From positions 4,836,001 to 4,900,000 of the forward strand of contig NZ_JARRAG010000002.1 of the NCBI RefSeq assembly GCF_029589435.1: 64,000 bases of DNA, given 5' to 3'. Source of the DNA: Paludisphaera mucosa (GTDB taxonomy: Bacteria > Planctomycetota > Planctomycetia > Isosphaerales > Isosphaeraceae). The notes under the pieces are model-generated. The model did no database searches. It saw nothing but the letters and a program-made list of their open reading frames with translations, and had not been told where the DNA came from. Below are positions 36,890 to 44,795 of this stretch, piece by piece; positions within the stretch are counted from its first letter, which is position 1; every line of letters begins with the position of its first letter. Made by a program: the position numbers and the translations under genes.

Positions 36890-37195
36890 GGGAGGGCGCC
36901 CCTTTCGGAATTCGACGTCGCGAAAGGCGAGGCGGGATCGGGAGGAGGACGCGCACGATTTCGTCCGCCGGCGGCCGTCCCGTCACCATGGAGGGGCCCG
37001 CCGGTGGGCCCATGATAGACAGAGGCGTCTTCCATAAAAAGGCCGGACCGCGAAAGACCCAAATTATTAGGAGATAGCCCCAAAACCGCATGGCGGGGGC
37101 GACTCCGAAGGACCTAGGATCTTCATCAAGGCCCCATCATCTCTGCGCCAACTTCTCCCAGGGTTGACGTCCCCCTTGTGCTGGAGATTCATGTC
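36890..37195. other. 306-bp divergent region between the XylR-like gene and the DUF1559 gene
   Basis: Contains an AT-richer patch (CATAAAAAGG and CAAATTATTAGGAGATAG, about 37,030-37,080) that is the best candidate for promoters of either gene. No gene. I could not find a clear symmetric XylR-type operator. Confidence 0.4.
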
Positions 37196-38287
37196 ATGAA
37201 GCGAAGCCGAGGCTTCACGCTCATCGAGCTGCTCGTCGTCATCGCCATCATCGCGGTGCTGATCGCCCTGCTGCTCCCCGCCGTCCAGGCGGCGCGCGAG
37301 GCGGCCCGCCGCGCCCAATGCGTCAACAACCTGAAGCAGCTCGGGCTGGCGATGCACAATTACGTCTCGTCGAACAACGTGCTGCCGGCCATGGTCACGT
37401 TCCTCGGCCCCTCGTATCTGCCCCAGCCGAACGGCCCCGGCTGGGGCTGGTGCGCCGGCTGGCCGATCGCCATCGCCCCCAACCTGGAGCTGCAGACGCT
37501 CTCCAGCGCGTTCAACTTCAACATGCAGGCCGACGACGCCTCGAACTCCACGATCGGCTACACGGCCGTCGCCAGCCTGCTCTGCCCCTCGGAGAACCTG
37601 GCGCAGCGGCCCGGCGCGCCCTGGGCGCCGCTCAGCTATCACGGCAACATGGGCGGCCCCGGCGTGATCGAGGCCTGGACCGGGACCATCGTGCCGAACT
37701 ACTCCAACTTCCCGATCCCCAACGGCTGGGGCTGGCCGGGGCAGAATCAGGCCTACTTCGGCCTGCAGTCCATCAGCGACGGCACGTCCAACACGGCCCT
37801 GATCAGCGAGAAGCTGCTCGGCCTCGCCGGCAACCCCATCGTCAACCCGGGCGGCAACAACGGCAGGCGGGGCTACTTCAAGGTCGCCCACGCGAGCTTC
37901 AACGAGCCCCCGGCCGTGGCGACGAACGACGCCATGACGTTCCTCAACGCCTGCAAGAGCGCGCCGGCGACGACGAACTCGTTCAGCTCGGCCCCGACCG
38001 GCCAGTACTGGACCTTCGGCTATCCCTGGAACGTGGGCAACAACGCCTACACCCACTTCAACACGCCCAACGGGATGTCGTGCGTCGACAATCAGGGCAA
38101 CGGCGACGGCCCGGACAACGGCGGCGTGAACGGCATCGTCACGGCCACCAGCAACCATTCCGGCGGCGTCAACGTGGGCATGGCCGACGGCTCGGTGAAG
38201 TTCATCAAGGATTCGATCTCCGTCCCGACCTGGTGGGCCCTCGGCACCCGGAACAGCGGCGAGGTCATCTCCTCCGACAGCTACTGA
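37196..38287 (+). CDS. DUF1559-family type II pseudopilin-like protein
   Basis: Protein of 363 residues, started at [12 protein letters not shown], which has GGAG at 9 nt. An N-terminal class III signal with prepilin peptidase site ([27 protein letters not shown]) leads into the typical [26 protein letters not shown] long Gly/Asn-rich surface domain follows, ending with the H-X9-DG motif ([12 protein letters not shown]). DUF1559 proteins are numerous in planctomycetes, where they are thought to be processed pseudopilin-like surface or periplasmic proteins; the exact function is unknown. A hairpin and then a small lipoprotein gene follow on the same strand. Confidence 0.96.
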   Translation: MKRSRGFTLIELLVVIAIIAVLIALLLPAVQAAREAARRAQCVNNLKQLGLAMHNYVSSNNVLPAMVTFLGPSYLPQPNGPGWGWCAGWPIAIAPNLELQTLSSAFNFNMQADDASNSTIGYTAVASLLCPSENLAQRPGAPWAPLSYHGNMGGPGVIEAWTGTIVPNYSNFPIPNGWGWPGQNQAYFGLQSISDGTSNTALISEKLLGLAGNPIVNPGGNNGRRGYFKVAHASFNEPPAVATNDAMTFLNACKSAPATTNSFSSAPTGQYWTFGYPWNVGNNAYTHFNTPNGMSCVDNQGNGDGPDNGGVNGIVTATSNHSGGVNVGMADGSVKFIKDSISVPTWWALGTRNSGEVISSDSY

Positions 38288-38296
38288 CCGGCGGAT

Positions 38297-38327
38297 CGGC
38301 CCCGGATCCGAAGGGACTCCGGGGCCG
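38297..38327 (+). terminator. Hairpin after the DUF1559 gene
   Basis: Perfect 10-bp inverted repeat (CGGCCCCGGA / TCCGGGGCCG) with an 11-nt loop, beginning 10 bp after the stop. It could attenuate transcription between the pseudopilin and lipoprotein genes. No U-tract. Confidence 0.5.
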
Positions 38328-38458
38328 TCTCGTCTCACCGGGTCGCCTCGTCGCCGCGCCTCCGGCCGATCGATCGGCGGGGCGACTCACGGCGGCGGGA
38401 TCGGCGACCCCGATCCATGGACTTCTCGGCGACACGGCCTGCGAAGGAGACGATAGCG

Positions 38459-38701
38459 ATGAGACGGCTTACGGCCAAGCAGTTGACGACTCTGGCGGCG
38501 GCCTCGGCGTTCGCCCTGGCCCTGTCCGGCTGCGGCGAGAGCGGGCTCCAGGCCATGCCGGCCGACGCCCCCTACGTCGCCCCGCCCTCCCCGGGCGAGA
38601 TGAAGCCGGCCTCGAAATTGAAGCGGATGCCCAAGAACGGCGTCCCCCTGGGGCGTCACCCGGCCGCCGGGCGCCCGAACGCGTCGACCCTGGGCGCGTA
38701 A
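38459..38701 (+). CDS. Small lipoprotein following the pseudopilin
   Basis: 80 residues, started at RRLTAKQL because a GAAGGAGA site lies just upstream; a longer frame has no such site. The signal sequence ends in the lipobox LSGC, so the mature protein has an acylated Cys and then about 57 Pro/Lys-rich residues ending TLGA. Small lipoproteins directly after DUF1559 genes are common in planctomycetes, and the pair probably works together at the envelope (inference). It is 171 bp downstream of the pseudopilin gene. Confidence 0.8.
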   Translation: MRRLTAKQLTTLAAASAFALALSGCGESGLQAMPADAPYVAPPSPGEMKPASKLKRMPKNGVPLGRHPAAGRPNASTLGA

Positions 38702-38724
38702 TCGACGATCCGATCGATCGACTC

Positions 38725-38757
38725 GCGGGGGCCGCTCGAACCGCGGCGGGCCCCCGC
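38725..38757. terminator. Bidirectional hairpin between convergent genes
   Basis: 9-bp perfect inverted repeat (GCGGGGGCC / GGCCCCCGC) with further pairing inside. It lies between the lipoprotein stop (plus) and the stop of the Pro-rich secreted protein gene (minus), so it can end both transcripts. Confidence 0.5.
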
Positions 38758-38771
38758 TCATCCGTTCGCGG

Positions 38772-39668
38772 TCAGTCGTGGCCGAACCAGCGGTGCGACT
38801 TCTCGTGCGAGTGCGACCCCTGGGGCGAGGGGACGGGCGACTCCGGAGGCGCGTTCTCCGGGGGGGCCTGCGGCGGCGCCGGGGGCGGGACGGGCACCAG
38901 GCCGGAGGTCGCGATCGTGGCGGTCCCCCCCACCGGGGCCGCCGCCGGGGTCTGCAAGACCGTCTCGTGCACGGTGCGGACCCGGGTCCGGCCCATCTGG
39001 ACCATGCGCTCGCCGACCCGGGCGAGGGCGGCCGAGAGCATCCCCGGGCCCCGGATCTCGACCGAGGTCGTGGAGCTGGACGTCGGCACCGACACCGACG
39101 ACCCGGCCACCGCCCCCGCGAGGGCCGGCGCGGCGGGGGCCATCATCGGCATCATCCCGTACGCCGGCGCGGCGGGGGCCATCGGCATCATCGGGTAGCC
39201 CGGGGCCGGGGGGGCGTAGCCCGGTCCCGCGGGGGGGCCGCCGGGCAGGAAGAAGTTCCCGGCCGGGGGGCCGGCCGCGGGCGGGGCCATCATCGGCACC
39301 ATCATGTACTGGGGCGCATACTGCGGCGGCGCGTAGCCCGGATACTGCGGGGGATAGCCCGGATACGGGGGGGCGTAGCTCGGCGTCTGGGTGGCCGGCG
39401 GGCTCGGGGGCGAGGCCGGCGGCGCGTACGACTTCGAGGGGACCGGCGGCGCCTGCTGCGGCGAGGCCTGGCCCTCGTGGAAGTGCGACCGCTGGACGTC
39501 CGCGTCGACCCGCTTGGGACGCGCCGGGGCCGGGATCGACGAGGCCGAAGGGCGGACCGGAGCCGTCGCGTCCTGTCCCGGGCACGAGCCGGGCGCGGCG
39601 AGCTGCGCCGCGATCCAGACGCCCGCGGGGAGGGTCCACCCGAAAATCGCTCGCTTATGTCCGTCCAT
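38772..39668 (-). CDS. Secreted Pro/Ala/Tyr/Met-rich low-complexity protein
   Basis: Protein of 298 residues with an AAGGAG site and an N-terminal hydrophobic segment (FGWTLPAGVWIAAQLAAPG), probably a signal. The middle is a run of PGYPPQYPGYAPP-type units and a duplicated MMPMAPAAPAY / MMPMMAPAAPA block. Next is a small ordered-looking section (SVEIRGPGMLSAALARVGERMVQMGRTRVRTVHETVLQ), then a Pro-rich, His-rich tail (SHSHEKSHRWFGHD). No catalytic domain. It resembles wall- or matrix-type structural proteins by composition only. It is followed upstream on the same strand by the PKD-like gene (84-bp gap). Confidence 0.7.
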   Translation of the reverse strand: MDGHKRAIFGWTLPAGVWIAAQLAAPGSCPGQDATAPVRPSASSIPAPARPKRVDADVQRSHFHEGQASPQQAPPVPSKSYAPPASPPSPPATQTPSYAPPYPGYPPQYPGYAPPQYAPQYMMVPMMAPPAAGPPAGNFFLPGGPPAGPGYAPPAPGYPMMPMAPAAPAYGMMPMMAPAAPALAGAVAGSSVSVPTSSSTTSVEIRGPGMLSAALARVGERMVQMGRTRVRTVHETVLQTPAAAPVGGTATIATSGLVPVPPPAPPQAPPENAPPESPVPSPQGSHSHEKSHRWFGHD

Positions 39669-39752
39669 GAACCATCACTCCTTATGGCATCCTGTTTCCG
39701 GGCGAGGGGCGGCCCTGCGCCGAGGCTCCCGCGCGGGCGCTCCCGGTCCCGG

Positions 39753-40952
39753 TCAACGGGCTTGAGATCGCGATCGGAATTCGCGGGCGTACGAGGCGAA
39801 GAGCCGCTCCAGTCGTTCCTGCTGGGCCGGCGCGAGGGCCTGGCCCTGGCCTTGCGGGCTGCGGAGGTCCAGGCCGGCGGCGAGCATCTCCGAGACGAGA
39901 TGCTGGGTGAGCGGGGCGAAGATGCCCTGCGACCAGAACTGCCGCCAGTTGGGGTCGGTCGGCACGATCTCGTCCAGACGCCGCATCATCTCGGCGCTCA
40001 GCTCGCCGAAGCTCGTGTACAGCGAGGCGCGGGCGGCGATGGCGTCGAACACGCCGGCGGCCTGGTCCAGCGTGGCCCGTCCGGCGGCGGCTCCCGGCCC
40101 GCGCAGCATCTGATCGATGGCGGCCGTCGCGATCCCCGGCTCCCCCGCCCCTGATCCCGGCCCCGGTGGCGACCCCAGGCCCACGGCGGCGGGGACCTCG
40201 CCGACGGTCACGGCGATCTCGTCGGGCTCGGAGATCCGCACCTCGCCGTCGGCGTCCACCGAGGCCACGATCAGGCCGAAGCGATAGATCCCCCCAGCGG
40301 CCGGGACGAACGAGTAGTACCCTTCCTCCTGGTCGGCCTGCACGACCTTCGGGCCGCCCATCGCGACCCAGCGGTAGGCGATCTCGCCCCGGGGCGTGGA
40401 CCGACCCCCGTTCAGGGTGATCCGCCGGCCCACGAGGCCGATCTGGTCGTCGCCGGCGTCGGCCCGCAGCGGGGCCTTCGGGGCCGGGATCGTCCCCCGC
40501 GCGGCGCGGGAGGCGGGGGCCGCCGCGACCTCGGGCGTCTCCGCCTCGCCGATCGGCACGACGACCCGGGCCGTCCGCTCGACGCCCGCGGCGTCCCGGA
40601 AGAGGAGCAAGAAGCCCAGGCTGCGGGCGCCCGGGGGGACGGTGAACTGGATCTTCGAGCCGGCCTGGTCGTCGAGCGCGATCGACGGGCCCTCGAACTG
40701 GATCCAGCGATAGTGGGCCTCCGGGTCGGGGGCGCCCTCCAGCTCGACGGCGACTCGGGCGCCGGGGACGGGCGTGCCGCGATAGCGCAGGACGCCCGCG
40801 GGGGCGGGGGCGGGGGCGACCGGCGTGGCCGCGGGGCGATCGTCGCCGGCGGCGGCGGCCCCCATGCCCAGCAGCAGCAGGAGCGCCGAGAGGCCCAAGG
40901 ACTCCCCGGCGGCTCGGGCCGTCAGGCCCGGAGTTCGGCCCCGCAAGCTCAT
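39753..40952 (-). CDS. Secreted protein with PKD/Ig-like domain
   Basis: Protein of 399 residues. The start is chosen where GAGGGG precedes the ATG by 8 nt; a much longer open frame upstream has no support. Signal peptide LSALLLLLGMGAAAAGDD. Two beta-rich sections follow: about 45-135 (HYRWIQFEGPSIALDDQAGSKIQFTVPPG) and a PKD/K319L-like domain at about 155-240 (ADAGDDQIGLVGRRITLNGGRS ... YRWVAMGGPKVV ... FGLIVASVDADG). The C-terminal 150 residues are helical (LDEIVPTDPNWRQFWSQGIFAPLTQHLVSEML). PKD domains mediate surface protein or sugar interaction. It is probably co-expressed with the low-complexity gene just downstream. Confidence 0.8.
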   Translation of the reverse strand: MSLRGRTPGLTARAAGESLGLSALLLLLGMGAAAAGDDRPAATPVAPAPAPAGVLRYRGTPVPGARVAVELEGAPDPEAHYRWIQFEGPSIALDDQAGSKIQFTVPPGARSLGFLLLFRDAAGVERTARVVVPIGEAETPEVAAAPASRAARGTIPAPKAPLRADAGDDQIGLVGRRITLNGGRSTPRGEIAYRWVAMGGPKVVQADQEEGYYSFVPAAGGIYRFGLIVASVDADGEVRISEPDEIAVTVGEVPAAVGLGSPPGPGSGAGEPGIATAAIDQMLRGPGAAAGRATLDQAAGVFDAIAARASLYTSFGELSAEMMRRLDEIVPTDPNWRQFWSQGIFAPLTQHLVSEMLAAGLDLRSPQGQGQALAPAQQERLERLFASYAREFRSRSQAR

Positions 40953-41255
40953 GGCGATCCCCTCGAACGAGTCCGCTCGCACGCGACCGACGTCGATCAC
41001 GGCCGTCGTTATCAAAGCCCAAACTAAGAAATCGTCCGACTCGCCCGCAAACTTGCGGCGAACCGGACGATTGGGAAGACAGGCGCTTTCGGAGAGACCC
41101 CGAAAACCCGCGCCTCGCGCGGTCGGCCGCCTGCTTACTTTCGCGCCTCGGGCGGGGCGTGGGATACACTTCGGCGGAGTCCATGCCGCAGGAAGGGCCT
41201 CCCCAGGGAGGGGAGAGGGACCGTCGCTCTTCGCGGCCCGAAACGGAGGTTCGCT
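40953..41255. other. 303-bp divergent intergenic region with nested inverted repeat
   Basis: Between the PKD-like gene (minus) and the Tyr/Ala/Pro-rich gene (plus). It holds a nested inverted repeat at 41,030-41,072: outer arms AATCGTCCG/CGGACGATT (9 bp) and inner arms CCGCAA/TTGCGG. This could be an operator or a leader hairpin for the PKD-like gene. No gene seen. Confidence 0.5.
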
Positions 41256-41672
41256 ATGCTGAGTCGATCTCGCCTCGCCCGCCCGGCCGTCGCGCTGCTC
41301 GCCGCGGCCCTGCTCGCGCCGGCGTTCGCCCCGACGCCCTGCTTCGCCCTCGGCATCTTCCACACGTATTACAGCAAGACCACGACGAAGACGGTCACCC
41401 ACGGCCACCCTCCGGCCGCGGTCGCCGCACCCGCCGCGCCGGCCTACGCCCCCGCGTATTACGCGCCCGCGGCCCCGGCGTACTACGCCCCGGCCTACTT
41501 CGCGCCCGCGGTCCCCATGTACGCCCCGATGGCCCCCGCGTATTACGCGCCCGCGGCCCCGGCATACTACGCCCCCCCGGCCTTCCAGGCCCCGGCGGCC
41601 CCGGTGAGCATGCCGATCGCACCCAACTACGCCCCGGCGGCCCCCGCGCCCCAGGCGTCGGGCCAGCGCTGA
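41256..41672 (+). CDS. Secreted Ala/Pro/Tyr repeat protein
   Basis: Protein of 138 residues with a strong GGAGG site and a signal peptide (RPAVALLAAALLAPAFAPTPCFA). The mature part begins LGIFHTYYSKTTTKTVTHGH, then consists of APAYYAPAAPAYYAP-type repeats with about a dozen Tyr and many Ala-Pro pairs. The repeats are visible in the DNA as a 41-bp direct repeat. It has no enzyme motif and is probably an extended, possibly Tyr-crosslinked envelope protein (inference). Similar Tyr-rich secreted proteins occur at about 55-56 kb. Confidence 0.72.
   Translation: MLSRSRLARPAVALLAAALLAPAFAPTPCFALGIFHTYYSKTTTKTVTHGHPPAAVAAPAAPAYAPAYYAPAAPAYYAPAYFAPAVPMYAPMAPAYYAPAAPAYYAPPAFQAPAAPVSMPIAPNYAPAAPAPQASGQR
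41451..41575 (+). repeat. Two 41-bp direct repeats inside the Ala/Pro/Tyr gene
   Basis: Copies at 41,451-41,491 and 41,535-41,575 differ at one base. The 84-bp period equals 28 codons, so copy number could change in frame. Confidence 0.9.
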
Positions 41673-41876
41673 GGCCGATCGTCGAGCCGACTATCCAACG
41701 CGTGCGACGGGACTCCGCCGCGCGCGTTTTTTTGCGCCGCGAGATCTATCGCCGATTGCCGGGCGTGTTAATATAGACCGTCTGGTTAATTTATTGAATT
41801 TGGGACCATCTTGCGGGCTGTGGCGTGCGGAGCTGCCGAGGCCGGCGCGGCGACGATCACCATCGGAGATGAACCA

Positions 41877-42761
41877 ATGACAAGTATGTCGGCCCCTCGG
41901 CTGGTCCCGGCCGTCGTGGGACTGGTCTTCGCCCTGGCGGGCGACGCCGCGGCGAACTGCATCCACGGGTACGTGCGGTGCGCGAGCTGCGGCGGCAACG
42001 GCTACGGATACGGCTACTCGACGCCCATGGCCGTGCCGCTGCCGACTCCGGTCGGGACGCCCGCGCCGGTCGGCCCCGACGGCGGGCCGCCGCCGCCCCC
42101 GGGCGCGATGGCCCCGGGCCTGTATTACCCGGGCATGTACGCGCCGGCGTCCTATTCGCCCTACTTCGGGTGGTCCGGCGGGCATGCGGCCTCGGCCTCG
42201 GCCTCGGCCGCGGTCGCCCCTCGGCCCTCGTTGCTGGAAGGCTACAGCGAGGCGGCCCCCGTCTACAACGTGCCCGCGGGGGCTCCGTTGTGGAACGGCC
42301 AGATCTTCGGCTCGCACATCCTCCAGGTCCTGCGCCAGTTCGCGCGCCCGAGCCAGACCCGGGACGACCTGATCAAGCTGGCGATCCAGGCGTTCGTCAA
42401 CGCCAGCGGCATCGGGCCGACCACCGCCGAGCGCGAGGTCATCGAGCGGATCGTCAGCCAGTTCCTCGGCACGATCGCCGGCCGGCCGGGCGCCCAGCCG
42501 GGCGGCGGGACGTCCCCCCCGGCCGGGACGAGCGGGGCCCCCAACGTCGTCCGGCTCGTGGTGACGATCGAGCTGCCGCCCGGGGCGAAAGTGCTGGGCG
42601 TTCAGCAGGAGACCCCGCCCGCCGGCGGCGGTCCGGGGCAGAGGCCGCCGGTCGACGACGGCGGAGTGGGCGAGCCTCCGCCGCCGCCGACCGCCGCCCC
42701 CGCCGCGGCGACGCCCGAGGCTCCGAAGCCGAATCCGGCGCCGAGCGAAACCCACAAGTAA
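41877..42761 (+). CDS. Secreted low-complexity protein with helical core
   Basis: Protein of 294 residues, started at TSMSAPRL with GGAG 8 nt upstream. Signal peptide (VPAVVGLVFALAGDAAANC), then a CVRCASCGG-like Cys patch (HGYVRCASCGGNGYGYGY) and a Pro/Gly/Tyr-rich stretch. A folded-looking segment follows (about 140-215: WNGQIFGSHILQVLRQFARPSQTRDDLIKLAIQAFV ... EREVIERIVSQFLG), with a Pro-rich tail. Unknown function. Its last 160 bp overlap, in the opposite direction, the 3' end of the astacin-like protease gene. Confidence 0.72.
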   Translation: MTSMSAPRLVPAVVGLVFALAGDAAANCIHGYVRCASCGGNGYGYGYSTPMAVPLPTPVGTPAPVGPDGGPPPPPGAMAPGLYYPGMYAPASYSPYFGWSGGHAASASASAAVAPRPSLLEGYSEAAPVYNVPAGAPLWNGQIFGSHILQVLRQFARPSQTRDDLIKLAIQAFVNASGIGPTTAEREVIERIVSQFLGTIAGRPGAQPGGGTSPPAGTSGAPNVVRLVVTIELPPGAKVLGVQQETPPAGGGPGQRPPVDDGGVGEPPPPPTAAPAAATPEAPKPNPAPSETHK

Positions 42762-44698
42762 GCCCGGGGGGGAAGGGCTGTGGGCGTCGGGGGATGGGCG
42801 CCGTCCTCCGACGCCTCGTCGCGCGCCCCGGGAGATCGCTTCAGGACCCGGGGGGCGCCGCCGCCTTCGGGGCCTCGGCCGGCGGCGGGGGCGTTCGTCG
42901 GGGCCGCCGGGGCGGGGCGCGCGGCGGCCGGAGGCGGCATGTATCCGGGCGGGGGCGACGGCCCGCCGAACGGGTCGGCCCCGGCGGCGTCGTCCGGGGG
43001 GACGGCGTCGCCGCCGCCCGTCGCGACGTCGGCCCGGCCGGCGACGGCCGCGCCGCCGCCGGCCGTCGTCGCCCCGGCTTCCGGGTAGGGGATGGTGACG
43101 GTGACGGTGATCACGCCGTTCGCGGGGCCGCCCCGCGGGGAGACCGAGACGGCGGCCGGACCGGCGGACGCCTCCGGCGCGGCGGCGGCGGCCGGGGCCG
43201 ACGCGACCTCCGCCATCGGGGCGAACCCGAGCGACGACGGCAGCGACGGGAAGGGCGGCTCGGGGCGGGGCGGGGCCCCCCCGGGGCCCGCCGGCGGGGC
43301 GGGCGGGAGCGGCAGGGCGGGGGCCGCGGCCGCCGCGCCGGCCGCCGCCGGGCCGTACATCTTGTTGACCGCGACGACGTCGTAGAGGCTCGGCTTCTTG
43401 ACGTTCCCCAGGCCGATCACGTCCGTCGTGAGGGCGAAGTTGTACTTGGTCCGGTAGTAGTCCCGCCAGGTCGCGGGGATCGAGTAGACCGGGTAGACCG
43501 GCCGGAAGGAGGCGTCGACCGCGTTCGGATTCACGCTCCCCGCCCGCGAGTCGTACAGCATGATCGAGAAGAAGTCGAACCCGGTCCCCTGCGTCGTGAA
43601 GTCCTGCACGGGCGTGGTGAACTGCGAGATCCAGCCCTGCTGGATGTTGTTCTCGATGAGCGAGAGGTGCGAGGGCCGGTCGGGCCGGGACTGCTCGTGG
43701 AACAGCCCCAGGGCGTGGCCCAGCTCGTGCGCGATGTGCGATTCCGGGAACCGGTCCGGGTGCAGGAGGTTCAGCCACTGGCCGCCCGAGTACATCCCGA
43801 CGCTCGACGAGCCGGCGTCGCCGGTGACCAGGTGGACGTACAGGTAGTTGGGGTCGCCCGGCCGGTAGGGGCGGAAGGCGACGGCCGACGTCTGGTCCAT
43901 CCAGAGCCGGCAGGCCGCCTCGAAGCGGGGGCGGAACGGCTCGTAGCTCGGGTCGATGAAGTAGGGGACCACGCCGCCCGGCCAGTAGAACCGCGTGTCG
44001 AGGATCGCCAGGGCCGCGGCCACCGACGGCCCGGGGTCGCCCGGGGGCGGCGGCGAAGCCCCTTCCTGGGGCTCGAGCGCGTGGGCCGCGGTCGCGAAAT
44101 GCTCCAGGGCGTCGCTCGACTCCTTGGGCATCTCGCCGCCGTCGGCCGGCCCGGCGGATCGGAGCACGCGCCGGGCGGCCTCGTACCGCCGGACCGCCTG
44201 CAAGAGGCGCTGGAATTCGGCCTGACCCGCCGCCGGCGCGGTCAGCCGGGTCTTCCGCTTGGGCTGCGCGGCGAGCTGCCGCGTCAGGCGGTCGGCCGAC
44301 TCGCGAAGCCCGGCGGGGAGGCGGACGTCCTGCTTGTTCGGGCTCTTCTCGAAGTCCTGCGCGGCGGCGATCGCCCCGTTCATGAGGGCGTTGCCGACGT
44401 CGTCGGTCGTCCCGACGATCATGTCGCCCTCGATGACGACGTACGGCCCGACCACCGCCGCCTTGGCCTCGACGGGCCGGAAGCGCGCGTCCCACGTGAT
44501 CGTCACGGGGAGGCTCGGGGTCGGCAGCCGGCCCCCCAGCATCGGCGCCAGCGCCCCGGCCGCCTGCGGGGCGGGGGGCGGCGGGGGCTCCTGGGCCAGC
44601 CCCGCGCCCGGCGCGGTCGTCAGGCCCGACGCCACGAGCGCGGCCGCCGTCGCCGCCGCGCACGAGCCCAGGACGAGGGGACGCTTGCGATGCTTCAT
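42602..44698 (-). CDS. Secreted astacin-family (M12A) zinc metalloprotease
   Basis: Protein of 698 residues with a GGGAGA site and signal peptide (VLGSCAAATAAALVASGLTTAP). After a helical pro-region (about 60-240), the catalytic domain shows the astacin zinc motif HExxHxxGxxHE (His324, Glu325, His328, His334) followed by QSRPDRP. The Met-turn is SIMLYDSRAG. Astacins cleave extracellular proteins after pro-peptide removal. The C-terminal 230 residues are Pro/Ala/Gly-rich, like those of its neighbours. The final 53 codons overlap the end of the convergent secreted-protein gene. The low-complexity tail and overlap could reflect a shifted stop; sequencing error cannot be excluded. Confidence 0.88.
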   Translation of the reverse strand: MKHRKRPLVLGSCAAATAAALVASGLTTAPGAGLAQEPPPPPAPQAAGALAPMLGGRLPTPSLPVTITWDARFRPVEAKAAVVGPYVVIEGDMIVGTTDDVGNALMNGAIAAAQDFEKSPNKQDVRLPAGLRESADRLTRQLAAQPKRKTRLTAPAAGQAEFQRLLQAVRRYEAARRVLRSAGPADGGEMPKESSDALEHFATAAHALEPQEGASPPPPGDPGPSVAAALAILDTRFYWPGGVVPYFIDPSYEPFRPRFEAACRLWMDQTSAVAFRPYRPGDPNYLYVHLVTGDAGSSSVGMYSGGQWLNLLHPDRFPESHIAHELGHALGLFHEQSRPDRPSHLSLIENNIQQGWISQFTTPVQDFTTQGTGFDFFSIMLYDSRAGSVNPNAVDASFRPVYPVYSIPATWRDYYRTKYNFALTTDVIGLGNVKKPSLYDVVAVNKMYGPAAAGAAAAAPALPLPPAPPAGPGGAPPRPEPPFPSLPSSLGFAPMAEVASAPAAAAAPEASAGPAAVSVSPRGGPANGVITVTVTIPYPEAGATTAGGGAAVAGRADVATGGGDAVPPDDAAGADPFGGPSPPPGYMPPPAAARPAPAAPTNAPAAGRGPEGGGAPRVLKRSPGARDEASEDGAHPPTPTALPPRAYLWVSLGAGFGFGASGVAAAGAAVGGGGGSPTPPSSTGGLCPGPPPAGGVSC

Positions 44699-44795
44699 GG
44701 CGTTTCTCCCGGCGGAAGAGCGGGCGCGAGGTGTCGTGGATGAAGCTTATCGAAGCATTTCGCAAAAGCAAGTGCCATCCTAAGCCCCGCGTCGA

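Noticed and set aside
41877-42761. Possibility that the plus-strand gene is a shadow of the astacin gene
   Set aside because: It has a signal peptide, a good ribosome site and only overlaps the astacin tail; both are kept as real.
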